A stretch of 64,000 bases of DNA from JAAYCI01 sp964370045 (GTDB lineage: Bacteria; Bacillota; Clostridia; Oscillospirales; Ruminococcaceae), in the NCBI GenBank assembly GCA_964370045.1, contig CAYJGZ010000007.1, positions 44,658 to 108,657 on the forward strand. Reading direction: 5' to 3'. The notes under the pieces were generated by a model. It worked only from the letters and a program-made list of their open reading frames with translations, did not search any database and had not been told where the DNA came from. The position numbers were made by a program, and so were the translations under genes. The stretch's first letter is position 1. Each line of letters starts with the position of its first letter. Positions 44,538 to 55,700 of this stretch are shown here, in pieces.

Positions 44538-45893
44538 CTAATCAATCACATGCTTTGTCTGCCACTTGCCGTGCCGCCATCGGATAACGAATATTATCGA
44601 GCGCACAATCCAGTCTATTATCATCGCAATCCACACGCCCAAAACCCCAAGCCCCAGCATGTAAGAAAGCGGTATGCTCATCCCCACCCTACATAGCCCC
44701 ATCGTGAGTATGGAAACGACAAGCGGAAAGCGCACATCCCCCGCCGCACGCAGTGCATTGGGCAGCGCAAAGCTGGTAATCCAGAAAAATGGCATAAATA
44801 TGCAGTATATTTGCAGGCACACCACGCCTATATCCAGCCCTTCAGCGCTGAGGCTAAACAGCTGTAGTAAGCTGCCCGACGCAAAGAACAGGCCTATATT
44901 TATGGGCAGTAGCGTGATGAACGCCGCAATTAGTATTTTACGTGTGATGCGCTTTGCTCCGTCGAACTCCTTTGCGCCCACAAACTGACCTACCACCGTC
45001 AAAAGTGACATGCTAAATGCCATGCCCGGAAGCACCGAGTAGGAGCCGATAAGGTTTGCCACGGCGTTGCCCGCAATAGCGGCCGTGCCAAAGGTGGCGA
45101 CGATGCGCACCACGAGTATTCGCCCCATCTGAAAGAGCGAGTTTTCTATGCCGCTGGGAACAGCCACACGCAAAATTCGGCGTATCATCTCAAAATCTAA
45201 GCGCAGCTTGTGTATGCCTATCAGCGTGACGGGCCCGTGCCGAACACGTATGAGTATCACAAACAGCACTATCGCCGCCGTCGCCCTGCTTATCAGTGTG
45301 GACAGCGCCGCACCCCCCGTGCCCCAGCCAAAGCCGTAGATAAACAGCGAGTTGCCCAAAATATTGAGGATGTTTACCATCAGCGCCACAAACATGCCTA
45401 TCTTGCTGTTGCCCATGCTGCGGAAAAGCGGCATGAGGGCGTTGTGCAGGCCGATGAAGGGGTAGCTTATGGCGGAGATGATGAGGTACGGCTGGGCATA
45501 TCCCATCACGTCGGGGGCGATGTCGCCGTAAATAAGCACCAGTATGTTACTGCGCAAAAGTAGCACTACCGTCGCAAAAATCAGCGTGACAAACATCACC
45601 GCATACACCAGCTGACGTGCGGCACACCGTGACTTTTTGTTTTCGCCACGGCCTATGTACTGGCTCACCACCACAGCGCCACCCACCGACAGCGCATAAA
45701 ACAAATTTATCAGCAGTAGGTTTATCTGGTCCACCAGCGAAACACCGCTGACGGCGCTCTCGCCCACGGTGGAAATCATTACGGTGTCCACCGTGCCCAT
45801 CGTAATGACGAGCAGCTGCTCTATAAGTAGCGGCCAAATCAAACGGAATAACGCCTTGTTTGTCCATTTTTGTGCAAGCGGTGATGCGTTCAC
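44538..45893 (-). CDS. MATE-family multidrug/cation antiporter
   Basis: About 451 residues with twelve hydrophobic segments in two homologous halves (IWPLLIEQLLVITMGTVDTVMIS in the first; VAVPSGIENSLFQMGRILVVRIVATFG in the second), the normal MATE length. It exports drugs or metabolites in exchange for Na+ or H+. GTG 45893 has AAGAAGG eight bases upstream; GTG 45902 is also in frame. The C-terminus is basic. Confidence 0.92.
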   Translation of the reverse strand: MNASPLAQKWTNKALFRLIWPLLIEQLLVITMGTVDTVMISTVGESAVSGVSLVDQINLLLINLFYALSVGGAVVVSQYIGRGENKKSRCAARQLVYAVMFVTLIFATVVLLLRSNILVLIYGDIAPDVMGYAQPYLIISAISYPFIGLHNALMPLFRSMGNSKIGMFVALMVNILNILGNSLFIYGFGWGTGGAALSTLISRATAAIVLFVILIRVRHGPVTLIGIHKLRLDFEMIRRILRVAVPSGIENSLFQMGRILVVRIVATFGTAAIAGNAVANLIGSYSVLPGMAFSMSLLTVVGQFVGAKEFDGAKRITRKILIAAFITLLPINIGLFFASGSLLQLFSLSAEGLDIGVVCLQIYCIFMPFFWITSFALPNALRAAGDVRFPLVVSILTMGLCRVGMSIPLSYMLGLGVLGVWIAMIIDWIVRSIIFVIRWRHGKWQTKHVID

Positions 45894-46087
45894 CTTTAGC
45901 ACCTTCTTTATTTTTTTGTGGGGACAAATACCCTGTGCGCACCTGCCAGATTTTGCAAGGATTCACCTACGGTGCCTAAAGCCAGTATAGTACACCTTGT
46001 CGCTAAATACAATAAGCGGGGGGCGATATACTGATGTTTTTTTACTTAATCTAAACAAGCCGATGCGCACTTTTTTTTGCAAAAGGC

Positions 46088-46142
46088 TTGACAAAGATGC
46101 CGAAAATCAATATTATATAACTGCATCATGATATAGTTATAT
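46088..46142 (+). promoter_or_regulatory. ArsR operon promoter and operator
   Basis: TTGACA (46088-46093) and TATTAT (46111-46116) with a 17-bp spacer. An inverted repeat ATATAACT...AGTTATAT (46115-46142) overlaps the -10 box, the usual place for an ArsR-family operator. Confidence 0.8.
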
Positions 46143-46163
46143 ATCTTCGGAGGAGGCGCCCCC

Positions 46164-46496
46164 ATGAGTGAACTGTGCTGTGAAACTCCCGAAAAAGTAA
46201 TAGAGCTAATCGAAAGCGAAGAGGTTGCCGAAAACCTGTCCTTTTTTTTCAAAACTTTTAGCGAGCCCATTCGTATTAAAATTTTGCTGGCCATGCTACA
46301 CAACGAAATTTGCGTGAAAGGTTTGGCGACACTATTAAATGTCTCCCAACCGAGAGTGTCAAACCAGCTAAAGCTGCTAAAGCTTAACAACATTGTGAAA
46401 ACAAGAAAAGAAAAAAATAACATATATTATAGTTTAGACGATAAACATATCCATGACATTTTGGATATAGGCATAAGTCATCTAAACCACAAATAG
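46164..46496 (+). CDS. ArsR-family metal-sensing repressor
   Basis: 110 residues with the winged helix-turn-helix (EPIRIKILLAMLHNEICVKGLATLLNVSQPRVSNQLKLLKLNNIVKTRKEKNNIYYSL). An N-terminal CC pair (ELCCETPE) and the Cys in EICVKGL could form a CadC-like or ArsR-like thiol sensor. It likely represses itself and the downstream permease until metal binds. AGGAGG precedes the ATG. Sequence here is more AT-rich than the surrounding genes. Confidence 0.9.
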   Translation: MSELCCETPEKVIELIESEEVAENLSFFFKTFSEPIRIKILLAMLHNEICVKGLATLLNVSQPRVSNQLKLLKLNNIVKTRKEKNNIYYSLDDKHIHDILDIGISHLNHK

Positions 46497-46507
46497 GAGG
46501 GCAAGCT

Positions 46508-47659
46508 ATGGATTACTTGCACAATTTATGGGAGCTATTCGTTGATATGTCATTTTACATTATGATAGGCTTGCTGTTCACGGGTATTTTGCACGCATTT
46601 GTCAACAAGGATGCCATTCTCAAGCATGTTGGCAAAAAATCCACCGCCTCGGTGGTGAAGGCCTCTGTGCTGGGGGTGCCATTGCCGCTTTGTTCCTGCG
46701 GCGTTGTTCCGACAGCAATGTACCTTGGGAAAAGCGGCGCTTCAAAGGGCGCTGTTGTCAGCTTTTTAACCTCAACACCCCAAACGGGCGTGGACAGCAT
46801 CATCGCCACATACGGCCTTATGGGTCCGCTGTTTGCGGCGTATAGGGCGGTGGTTGCGTTTATTTCGGGCATCATTTCGGGTATAGTTACCAATATTTTT
46901 TGTAAAAATGATGACGTAAATTACGCAAAGCCTCAGTCAAGCTGCGCAGGCAGCTGCACGGGTGAGCCACAGCCGCAGGTGTCCGCCTGTGGATGTGCGC
47001 ACGAGCCACAGCCGCAGGTATCTGCCTGTGGGTGTGCGAGCACAAGCGAATGTAATGACAAGGTGGCAAAGCCCCTATCCGTAAAGATTAAAAGCGTTTT
47101 CACGTATGCCTTTGGCGAATTTTTGGACGAAATAGCGGCTCATTTCGTGATAGGCTTGCTCATTGCGGCTCTTATAAGCACCTTTGTTCCACAGCAATGG
47201 CTATCGAACTTTTCAAGCCCTCTTTTGAGCATGTTGGTAATGCTCGTCATAGGCATACCCATGTATATTTGCTCAACAGCATCCATTCCCATTGCCCTCT
47301 CGCTTATGATTAAGGGCATTTCCCCCGGTGCCGCATTTGTGTTTTTGTTCGCAGGGCCGGTAACAAACATCGCCTCCTTGGCCATACTCGGCAAAACTTT
47401 GGGCAAAAAAGTGCTTGCCATATACATAGGTTGTGCCAGTGTATGCGCCATATCCTTTGGCCTGCTTTTGGACTTTATCATCGGCTTAACAGGCTACAGC
47501 GGCATTACAAACATTATAGAGGGCTCTCACGAGCACGAAATTCCCATTTACATGATAGTTGTGGCGGTTATTTTCGGGATTTTGATTTTGAAAAGCCTCC
47601 TAAAAAAGATTTTTGCCAAAAAGCAAACAACAACATGCTGCTCACACTCGCATGGCTAA
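46508..47659 (+). CDS. SO_0444-type Cu/Zn (heavy-metal) efflux permease
   Basis: 383 residues with about eight membrane helices and the DUF318/ArsP-like motif PLPLCSCGVVPTA. The cytoplasmic loop (about 140-185) is Cys-rich and contains a tandem duplication of EPQPQVSACGCA, and the C-terminus ends CCSHSHG; both look like metal-binding tails. It starts 11 bp after the ArsR gene, so the two form a sensor-exporter operon for a thiophilic metal such as Cu, Zn or As. Confidence 0.87.
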   Translation: MDYLHNLWELFVDMSFYIMIGLLFTGILHAFVNKDAILKHVGKKSTASVVKASVLGVPLPLCSCGVVPTAMYLGKSGASKGAVVSFLTSTPQTGVDSIIATYGLMGPLFAAYRAVVAFISGIISGIVTNIFCKNDDVNYAKPQSSCAGSCTGEPQPQVSACGCAHEPQPQVSACGCASTSECNDKVAKPLSVKIKSVFTYAFGEFLDEIAAHFVIGLLIAALISTFVPQQWLSNFSSPLLSMLVMLVIGIPMYICSTASIPIALSLMIKGISPGAAFVFLFAGPVTNIASLAILGKTLGKKVLAIYIGCASVCAISFGLLLDFIIGLTGYSGITNIIEGSHEHEIPIYMIVVAVIFGILILKSLLKKIFAKKQTTTCCSHSHG

Positions 47660-47681
47660 TTTTCAGCAAAAAGCAATTTAT

Positions 47682-47720
47682 TGCAAAGCATCTACTTCGG
47701 TAGCTGCTTTGTATTTTTTT
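47682..47720 (+). terminator. Terminator of the metal-efflux operon
   Basis: GCAAAGCA..TAC/GTA..TGCTTTGT stem with a TTCG loop, then TATTTTTTT. Confidence 0.8.
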
Positions 47721-47745
47721 GGCAAGTTAGCAGGACAACACGCTA

Positions 47746-47774
47746 TTGTATAGGCGCAAAACATAGTTTATAAT
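47746..47774 (+). promoter_or_regulatory. Promoter of the following lipoprotein gene
   Basis: TTGTAT (47746-47751) and TATAAT (47769-47774) with a 17-bp spacer. Confidence 0.7.
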
Positions 47775-47867
47775 GAACTGGTACGACATAAAATAGGTAA
47801 GGTGTGCCGCTGTGGGTGTACCGACAAGGTAGCCACAGCGCAAAACACCCTTATATAGGAGGTAAGT

Positions 47868-48440
47868 GTGAAAAACCGAATAACAGCGTGTATTTTGCTT
47901 GTGAGTGTTTTTGTGCTGTGCCTTGCGTTTGCAGGCTGTGGGGAGACAGCGCTTGCGGATGTGGGGGTAATCATAGAGGACTGGCGAATAGACTACGATG
48001 GTGCGCCGCCACCCGAGCCTTCGGACATCACCCAGGTGGACAGCCCTGCCGTGGGTGAGTACACCGGCTTTGATGTTGTCAGCTGGCCCGATACGCAGGA
48101 ATTGCAGCTTGAGAGAGTGTTTGCGGTGGACTCATGGTTTGCCCAGATGGAATACGGCACGAACGACGGGGAGCGTTCGCTGGTGGTGCGCATAGCCGAA
48201 AGCGACAAGGCGCCCCTTATAGAGCTGTACACAATGACCGAAAGCTACAACGCCACCCTTGAGGATTACGACTTTGAGGGCGTGCAGGTGCGGCTGCAAA
48301 CAAGCCCTGCGGGCTCTGCTATTGCCACATGGCGCACGGGGGACTTTCAGTACGCAGTACACACAAACTGGCGCTACGACCCACCCAGTGAAGCGGAGAT
48401 GCAGCTATTTGCCCGAATGTTACGCGCAGAATATGTATAG
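47868..48440 (+). CDS. Lipoprotein of unknown function
   Basis: 190 residues; GTG start after AGGAGG. The signal peptide ends in LAFAGC (lipobox). The mature protein is acidic and beta-rich (LERVFAVDSWFAQMEYG, SLVVRIAESDKAPLIELYTMTESY, VQVRLQTSPAGSAIATWRTGDFQYAVHTNW). The pattern resembles clostridial lipoproteins that accompany anti-sigma or DUF4367-like domains, but I could not assign it. It has its own promoter and no close operon partner. Confidence 0.7.
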   Translation: MKNRITACILLVSVFVLCLAFAGCGETALADVGVIIEDWRIDYDGAPPPEPSDITQVDSPAVGEYTGFDVVSWPDTQELQLERVFAVDSWFAQMEYGTNDGERSLVVRIAESDKAPLIELYTMTESYNATLEDYDFEGVQVRLQTSPAGSAIATWRTGDFQYAVHTNWRYDPPSEAEMQLFARMLRAEYV

Positions 48441-48529
48441 TAGCCACGCTTTGTAGAACGAGCTTAGCAAGGGACGATATGCTCAAAAGATAAGCGGGAA
48501 TTTTTGTCCACACCTTACTTTTTTTCAAG

Positions 48530-48558
48530 TTGTGTTTGTTTGGTGGCAATGGTATACT
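48530..48558 (+). promoter_or_regulatory. Promoter of the GGDEF-EAL gene
   Basis: TTGTGT (48530-48535) and TATACT (48553-48558) with a 17-bp spacer, about 58 bp before the start. Confidence 0.7.
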
Positions 48559-48616
48559 TGCCATATATGCTGTGCACACAAGCAGTTTTTTTGTAGAAAT
48601 AGAGGGGATTTATATT

Positions 48617-51600
48617 ATGAGCGTTGATAACAACTTAACACTTAAACGTGGAAGCTCAATAAATTTAGAAAAAGAATTTACTTCTTCTGAGATATTAAAA
48701 TCCATACTGGGTGCGGCTCCGTTCGGGGTTAATTTGTGGGGCAACAACATGCTCAACATTGTATGCAACGCACATATATTGGACATGTTCAATGTTGAAA
48801 GCGGGGAGGAATTTCTTGATAACTTTTACAAGTTTTCCCCACCTATTCAGCCAAACGGGGTGCCCTCCGAAGAGATGTCCCGCATAAATTTTGAAACAGC
48901 ACTAAAGAACGGCAAACATACGTTCAATTGGATGCACATCACGCCAACTGGAAGCAGGCTTCCTTGCGAAATCACACTAATTAAGCTTGATAACGCATAT
49001 AGCGAAGACTATGTGGTGGGCTTTATAAAGGATTTGCGTGCGGATTTTTCCTACGCTAAAAACGAAAACGATTATGCCTTTTATTTTGCGGACAAGCTTC
49101 CGAAAAGTGTTTTGATGGAAGAAATCTCCGAGTTGTCGGACGAGTGGTTTTACTCGTTGGATTTAAGGACGGGAAGCTTTCACTTTTACGGCAAGCCGTT
49201 TTTTAGCGGATTTAGCGAAAACGTCGCCATAACAGAAAGCGACATATTAAGGCTTGAGTTTATTCACGAGGACGACATTGCCACTTACGAAGAAATGATG
49301 GATAATGTCAAGAATGGCATACTAAAGTCTTATGAAATACGATTTTTGGATGACAAAAAAAATTACCGCTATCACAAGGTCACCTGCAAGCTTATTTCAG
49401 ATAGTGCGGGCACGCCTGTTTTTGTTGTGGGTAAGGGCATTGATATTAACGAACAACGAGTATTTGAGGAACGCTCCCAAAAAGATTTGCTCACCGATTG
49501 CTACAACAAAATAAGCGCCCAAAACATTATCTCCGAAAAGCTCGCCGCAAACAGCACATCCACCCATGTGTTATTTATTATTGACATAGATAATTTCAAG
49601 TCGATAAATGATAACTTGGGTCACTATTTTGGCGATGAGGTTCTAAGGGAAATATCGGCGGGGCTAAAAGCGGCGTTTAGAGACATTGACATTGTTGCAA
49701 GAATAGGCGGAGATGAGTTTATTATCTTTGTGGAAAATTTGTTCGACACAAATATAATTTCACAAAAAGCCGAAAAAATACTTGAAGTATACAGAAAGAC
49801 TTATTCGGGCGAATATAAGGACTACTCCATCTCGGGCAGTGTGGGCATTGCGCTGTACCCTCGCGACGGAAAAACATACGATGAGCTGTACCAAAACGCC
49901 GACAAAGCGCTGAGCCACGCAAAAATCCAGGGCAAAAACAGATACATGGTTTATTCCTCCGACCTCAATGTTGGCACTACAAGAAGTATAACCAAAATCG
50001 AAAACGCAAACAGAATCGCAAGCTCGTTTTTTGACTACGACCTTATTTCGGCCGTGTTTAATATTCTTTACGAAAAAAACGGCAACAGCGATGCTATTAA
50101 CCTAACGCTTAGCTACCTTGGCCAAAAGTACAATGTGGACAGAAGCTATATTTTTGAAACGTTGGATGACGGCCTCACATTAACCAATACTTTTGAATAT
50201 TGCAAAGAGGGCATTAGCAGCGAGATAGCCAACTTGCAGGGTATTCCGTATGAATTGTTTGCGGACTTTCTTAACAAGGCGCACAACGACATTATTTACT
50301 CCAACGACTTGCGAGAAACCTTAGAGCAGGACAGAGCTTTTGAAATTATGGACGACCAGGGCATTCTGTCCTTTGTTCATGCACAGATAAAAAGCGACGA
50401 CAAGATGACCTTTTTCATAGGGCTTGACGACTGCACTAAAACAAGGGTGTGGACAGAAAGAGAGATTAACAGCTTACAATATGTGGGTAAGCTGTTGTCC
50501 ATAATATTGCAGGGAACACATTTAAGGGAGGAAATGAGCGCACTTGCAATAAGCAACAAAAACTCCGCCGATATTTTAGATACTATTGATAGCGTTGTGT
50601 ATGTGAGCGACCTAAATACACACGAGCTGCGGTATCTCAACGAAATAGGCAGGCGCACAATAAATGCAACGTCCGAAGATGATTTCATGGGCAAAAAATG
50701 CTACAGCGTTTTGCAAAAAAAAGATGCACCCTGCGAGTTTTGCACAAATCATCTGCTAAAAGAGGACGGGTACTACGAGTGGTCCTATTACAATCCCCAT
50801 TTGGATACAACCTATTTGCTAAAAGACAAGATAATTAGCTACAACGGCAACCCCTCAAGGCTGGAAATTGCGACGGATATATCAAAGCGCATATCGCTTG
50901 AAAGGGCTTTAACAGACAGGCTCACCGATGAACATTTCCTAACGACCTGTGTTGAAATGCTACACTCGGGCAACGAGCCTAACGCCTCCACATATTCTCT
51001 GCTTAAGGCTGTGACAAATTATTACAACGCAGAGCGAAGCTATATATTTGAAATATCCGCATGTGGCAAGTATATAAGCAACACTTACGAGTATTGCAAG
51101 GATGGCAATGAGCCATATAAAGACAAGCTCCAAGACCTGCCCATATCAGAGCTTGGTGTTTTGCTAAACAAATGCGAAGAACAAGGGGCGTTTCACCTAA
51201 ATATTAACGAGGTGGGCAAAGATTCGCTTGAGTACGAGCTTATGAAGCTTCAAAACCTCACGGATATAACTATCGGTGCAATACGCGTAGATGGGGGAGA
51301 GGTAACCGGCTTTGTGGGCGTGGATAACTCGCTTAAAAACAAGAAAAAGGTTTCCATAATACGAACTGTTGCAAAGTTCACCGCTACTTTCCTTGATGAA
51401 ACAGAGCTTATCACAAACCTTAACAGGCTAAGCTATTACGACACACTCACAGGCATTAAAAACAGGCACAGCTACAGCCTTGCACTAAAAAACATTGATG
51501 GCAATATCGACAACCTGGGCGTATTGTATGTTGATGTTGTGGACCTCAGCGCAATAAACGATGCTAAGGGTATAATGTTTGGCGACAACATTTTAATAAA

Positions 51601-52606
51601 GCTATCCGGGATTTTGCAGGATATTTTTGAGGACACTGTTTTCCGTGTAGGTGGAGATGAATTTGTCGTTATTCTAAAAAACATATCCGAGCTTGATTTT
51701 GAAAAACGAGTAACTTTGTTAAAAGAAAGGCTGGCAGGGGAGAGGGATTTTGACACATCAATAGGCTATACATGGAATAGAAACCTCCAAAACACAAACA
51801 GCAATTTGACCAACCTGTACGAGGGCGAAAACTATGCACGTATTCTGCGCGAAAACTTGGAAATGGAAATTTCCGACGGCAGGTTTGTTGTGTATATGCA
51901 GCCGCAAATGAACCTTGTGTCCGGAAAGGTTGAAAGTGCGGAGGCACTTGTGCGGCGTATTGGTGCGGGCGGCATGTTGCAAGCGCCCATTTACTTCCTG
52001 CCATTTTACGAAAAAGAGGGCATCATTTCAAAAATTGACGAATTTGTATTTGAAACGGTGTGCAAAGCCTTAAAATCCTGGAAGGACAGCGGTGTTTCTG
52101 CGCTGCCCGCTATATCCGTAAACTGCTCAAGGATAACCATTTCAAAAGAGGGAATTGTTGAAAGGTTTTCAAAAATATGTGACGAGTATGGTGTACAGCG
52201 CTCAAAGCTTGTTATTGAAATAACCGAAACAATAAACGGCATCGGCGAAAATGTCTTGGCTCAAATAATCAACAGCTTTTCAGGTGCGGGCTTTTCGGTT
52301 TCTCTTGATGATTTTGGCAGTGGTTATTCAAACTTGAGCGCTCTTGTTGTGTCTGATTTTGATGAGATTAAAGTAGACATGAAAATAGTGGGTGGTATAC
52401 ACCAGAACGAAAAGTCCAAGGCTTTGACCCAAGTTGCCATTACTCTTTGCGAGAGTCTCAACGGCCTCACATCGGTGGCTGAGGGTGTGGAAAACAAGCA
52501 GCAACACGATATACTGTGCAAGATGGGCTGTAAAATAGGCCAGGGCTACTACTATGCAAGGCCAATGCCCATAGATGATTTTACTGCGGAGCATTTGAAC
52601 AAATAG
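48617..52606 (+). CDS. Multi-domain GGDEF-PAS/GAF-GGDEF-EAL c-di-GMP protein
   Basis: About 1329 residues, no membrane segment. Order: a PAS-like N-terminal region; GGDEF domain 1 with intact IGGDEF near residue 363; a GAF-like domain (about 470-640); a PAS domain (about 650-760) with a Cys-bearing linker (DAPCEFCTNHLL); a second GAF-like domain (about 770-930); GGDEF domain 2 with intact VGGDEF near 1010; and an EAL domain (about 1075-1329) with EALVRR, NCSR, EITET, DDFGSGYSNL, KVDM and VAEGVEN all intact. The two GAF-like domains share YNVDRSYIFE/YNAERSYIFE, so an internal module was duplicated. It could both make and break c-di-GMP. The gene is more AT-rich than most of the window. Confidence 0.9.
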   Translation: MSVDNNLTLKRGSSINLEKEFTSSEILKSILGAAPFGVNLWGNNMLNIVCNAHILDMFNVESGEEFLDNFYKFSPPIQPNGVPSEEMSRINFETALKNGKHTFNWMHITPTGSRLPCEITLIKLDNAYSEDYVVGFIKDLRADFSYAKNENDYAFYFADKLPKSVLMEEISELSDEWFYSLDLRTGSFHFYGKPFFSGFSENVAITESDILRLEFIHEDDIATYEEMMDNVKNGILKSYEIRFLDDKKNYRYHKVTCKLISDSAGTPVFVVGKGIDINEQRVFEERSQKDLLTDCYNKISAQNIISEKLAANSTSTHVLFIIDIDNFKSINDNLGHYFGDEVLREISAGLKAAFRDIDIVARIGGDEFIIFVENLFDTNIISQKAEKILEVYRKTYSGEYKDYSISGSVGIALYPRDGKTYDELYQNADKALSHAKIQGKNRYMVYSSDLNVGTTRSITKIENANRIASSFFDYDLISAVFNILYEKNGNSDAINLTLSYLGQKYNVDRSYIFETLDDGLTLTNTFEYCKEGISSEIANLQGIPYELFADFLNKAHNDIIYSNDLRETLEQDRAFEIMDDQGILSFVHAQIKSDDKMTFFIGLDDCTKTRVWTEREINSLQYVGKLLSIILQGTHLREEMSALAISNKNSADILDTIDSVVYVSDLNTHELRYLNEIGRRTINATSEDDFMGKKCYSVLQKKDAPCEFCTNHLLKEDGYYEWSYYNPHLDTTYLLKDKIISYNGNPSRLEIATDISKRISLERALTDRLTDEHFLTTCVEMLHSGNEPNASTYSLLKAVTNYYNAERSYIFEISACGKYISNTYEYCKDGNEPYKDKLQDLPISELGVLLNKCEEQGAFHLNINEVGKDSLEYELMKLQNLTDITIGAIRVDGGEVTGFVGVDNSLKNKKKVSIIRTVAKFTATFLDETELITNLNRLSYYDTLTGIKNRHSYSLALKNIDGNIDNLGVLYVDVVDLSAINDAKGIMFGDNILIKLSGILQDIFEDTVFRVGGDEFVVILKNISELDFEKRVTLLKERLAGERDFDTSIGYTWNRNLQNTNSNLTNLYEGENYARILRENLEMEISDGRFVVYMQPQMNLVSGKVESAEALVRRIGAGGMLQAPIYFLPFYEKEGIISKIDEFVFETVCKALKSWKDSGVSALPAISVNCSRITISKEGIVERFSKICDEYGVQRSKLVIEITETINGIGENVLAQIINSFSGAGFSVSLDDFGSGYSNLSALVVSDFDEIKVDMKIVGGIHQNEKSKALTQVAITLCESLNGLTSVAEGVENKQQHDILCKMGCKIGQGYYYARPMPIDDFTAEHLNK

Positions 52607-52631
52607 CCCACACCCAAATACCCTATAACAC

Positions 52632-52688
52632 AAAAGCAACCCCCTCGGCGGCGCACACAGCGCACTATCGAGGGGGTTGCTTTATTTT
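52632..52688. terminator. Bidirectional terminator
   Basis: AAGCAACCCCCTCG/CGAGGGGGTTGCTT stem between the two convergent c-di-GMP genes, T-runs on both sides. Confidence 0.85.
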
Positions 52689-52732
52689 GAAGAGTTTATG
52701 GCAAGCTCGCACCCACAGGGCACCGCCTTCAC

Positions 52733-55700
52733 CTACTGCTCATCTTCATTGTATACAGCTATTTTCTCTTTGTCTGTCGGCTTTATTTGTCGCAATGCAG
52801 TGAGCGACTTTTCGTAAACACTTTCAAATGTGTCGCCATGCTCGGGATACAGTGAAACGCCTATGGCCACAGACAGCTTGATTGACACACCATCTTTTTC
52901 GTATGTTTTCCCAATTTCCTCGCACAGGTTGAGCGCCTTTCTCTTTGCAAAGTCCAGCGTTTTATAGTTATTTACAAGCACAAAAAATTTGTCGGTGTTC
53001 GAGCGTCCGATAAGGTCGGCGCTTCTGAACATATTCCTTAGGACAGTGCCCACGTCCTTAATGCACTCATCCCCTACACTTGCGCCCAATTCATCGCACA
53101 TCTGCTCAAAATTGCCAAGCTCTATCACAAAGAAAGCGCCTGTCTTGTTGTCCGGAATGGCAAGCTTTAGATAGTTGCGAATATATCTTTCGGTGGCGCT
53201 TTTATTGTAGACATTTGTCAGCAGCTTGCCTTCGGACTTTACTTTCAGTATATCCATCTCTAACTTATGCCCCGCAGCCTCGGTAAGCTTGCCCACAATT
53301 TTGTGGCGCCTCTCATCCTCGTTGTACATCGCCTCATAGCTGAACAGATACCATACCGGCTCACCCCCGGGTAGCGAAAGGCACAGCTCACCCTCCGACT
53401 TTCCAATGGGCAGCGAGCTTTTGTTTAATTTGCGATTTTCCAGCGCCTGCACACACGCAGAAAACATCCTTTGCCCAAGGTCCGAATCCAAAAAGTTTTC
53501 GATTACATCCGGAATGTCAAACCTGCTTGCAAAGTTTTTGGAAAAACGTATGGTGTCGGCTTGCATGTCATAGTCGAAAAATGCGTTGTTCGTAATTCCC
53601 GCAATTCGTGCGTTGAAGTTTTGTTCTTCTTTTAGGCGGCGCAGGTTTTCGGAGTGGATAGTCACATCCATGAGCGAGAAATATATGCGGTACTCGCCAT
53701 TTTCATTTTGCGAGACCTTACAGCTGGTTTGAATGGTTATACATCCCTTATCCTTCGTTATCACCCTACAAGCATACTCCAGCCGCTTTGTAAAGTCAGA
53801 GCGCCAGTTGTCGATAAAATATCTTCTTGCAAGGTTCATATCCTCCGGATGGATAAGCGCCATTCCGCTATTTTTGTAAATATCCCGTACCTCTTCCCGT
53901 GAATAGCCGATAATATCAAAGTATCCGTCGTTCGCCTCCACAATGGTGAAGTTCTCGTCCATTAGGCTGACCAGTATGCCACAAGGGACGATGGAATTTG
54001 CAAATTTAGCATCGTTTATGCTGTGGATAAGCGGCAGCGTCTGCTTGCCATGGTGCAAATCAAGCGCCATATTCCCGCTGTATTTTTGCTCAAACTCGGA
54101 AATAGGCATCGGCTTTGCGTAGAAATATCCCTGCACCGCATCACAGTTCATAGAGCGCAATAGCTCTATTTGCTCCTTCGTCTCTATTCCTTCCGCAACA
54201 ACATACATGCCAAGGTTGTGTGCCAGCTTAACAACACCATCGATAAGCATGTCGTCTCGCCGCGCGGACTTGCCGTCCACAAAAAAGCTTCTGTCCATTT
54301 TCAGCGTATCTACATGCAGGTTTTTCAGCATCCCCAGCGAAGAATACCCCGAGCCGAAATCGTCGATGGATATTTTGAAGCCATGCTCACGCAGGCGAGC
54401 AAACAGCTCCTGTATGCTGTGCTCGTTGCCGAATGCGGCAGACTCTGTAAGCTCTATCTCAATATACTCATGCGGTACGTTGTATTTGTCTGTGATGGCA
54501 ACAATGCCCTCCACAAAGTAGGGCGTTACAAGGTTAAGCCTTGAGCAGTTGACCGATACCGTAATCGCACCAAAGCCCATGCTCATCCACTTCTGTATGG
54601 TCATGCACACATTTTCAAGGATGTGTTTATCCAGCTCTACAATAAACCCGTTGCGCTCAAACAACGGAACAAAGTCGTTTGGATATATCATGCTGCCGTC
54701 CGCCTGTATCCAGCGAACAAGCGCCTCTGCGCCTATAAGCTTGTCCTCGTGCACGCTAAATTTAGGTTGCAAGAACACCTTGAATTCGCCGTTTTCAAGC
54801 GCCGCCTTGCGCTTGTTGTTAATTTCGGCATTGTGGCGGATTTCCTGCCTGTACGCATCATCGTAGTCCCATGTTTTTTGGTATCCGTGCGTGCGAGCCA
54901 TGTTGTGCGCAAGCGTAACCTTGTTTATTATTTCCATTGCGTCCCGCTCGCCCGGCTCGACAAAATAGCGCCCATACCTAAAGCGGAAATCATACCCCAA
55001 AAGCTCCGGGATAAGGGAGATAAACTCCTTTTCGCTGTCATACCGCGCGGTGTCCTCATTTTCCAAATATCCGTTTGCGGCAAACATCAAAAAGTCGTCC
55101 GCACCCACCCTTGCGCAGATAAATGATTTCTCTGTATTTGCGGATATATCCTTCATCACATCCGCAATGGTTAAAAGAACCTTATTGCCCACCTCTGTTC
55201 CATACAGCTCGTTTATAGCGCTGAACTTAGCTATGTCCATTTTCTGCATAGTATACTTTTTTTCAGGGTGTTGCTTCAGCGCCTTTTCCACATCAATTTT
55301 GAACTTCTCCATGTTGGAAAGCCCTGTAAGCTGGTCGTAATAGGCCGTTTTTTGCATCTTCTTTAGCAAGTGACGCTGGGAAACCCATATATAAACAATG
55401 AGCACAACCAGCACCCAAAAAATCAGCTGGCACATGAATTTCAGCTGGTTCACCGCACCCGAAAGATGGGGGTTTACTGTGCCCGATTCAACATTTAGCG
55501 CAAGCGCAAGCTCGGTGTGGGATATGGGCAGGTATACCATCGTTTTGTGCACACCGTAGTAGTCGTAATAAAAGCTGCCGCCCTGCCCGCTCGCAATGTT
55601 GCTTTGCGCCATTGCAATATTGTCCTGTCCTATTTCGTCCGCATCGCTTTGGGGAATTTCGGAAACACCTATGTGGTTTTCACCTGTTGAAAAAAACAAG

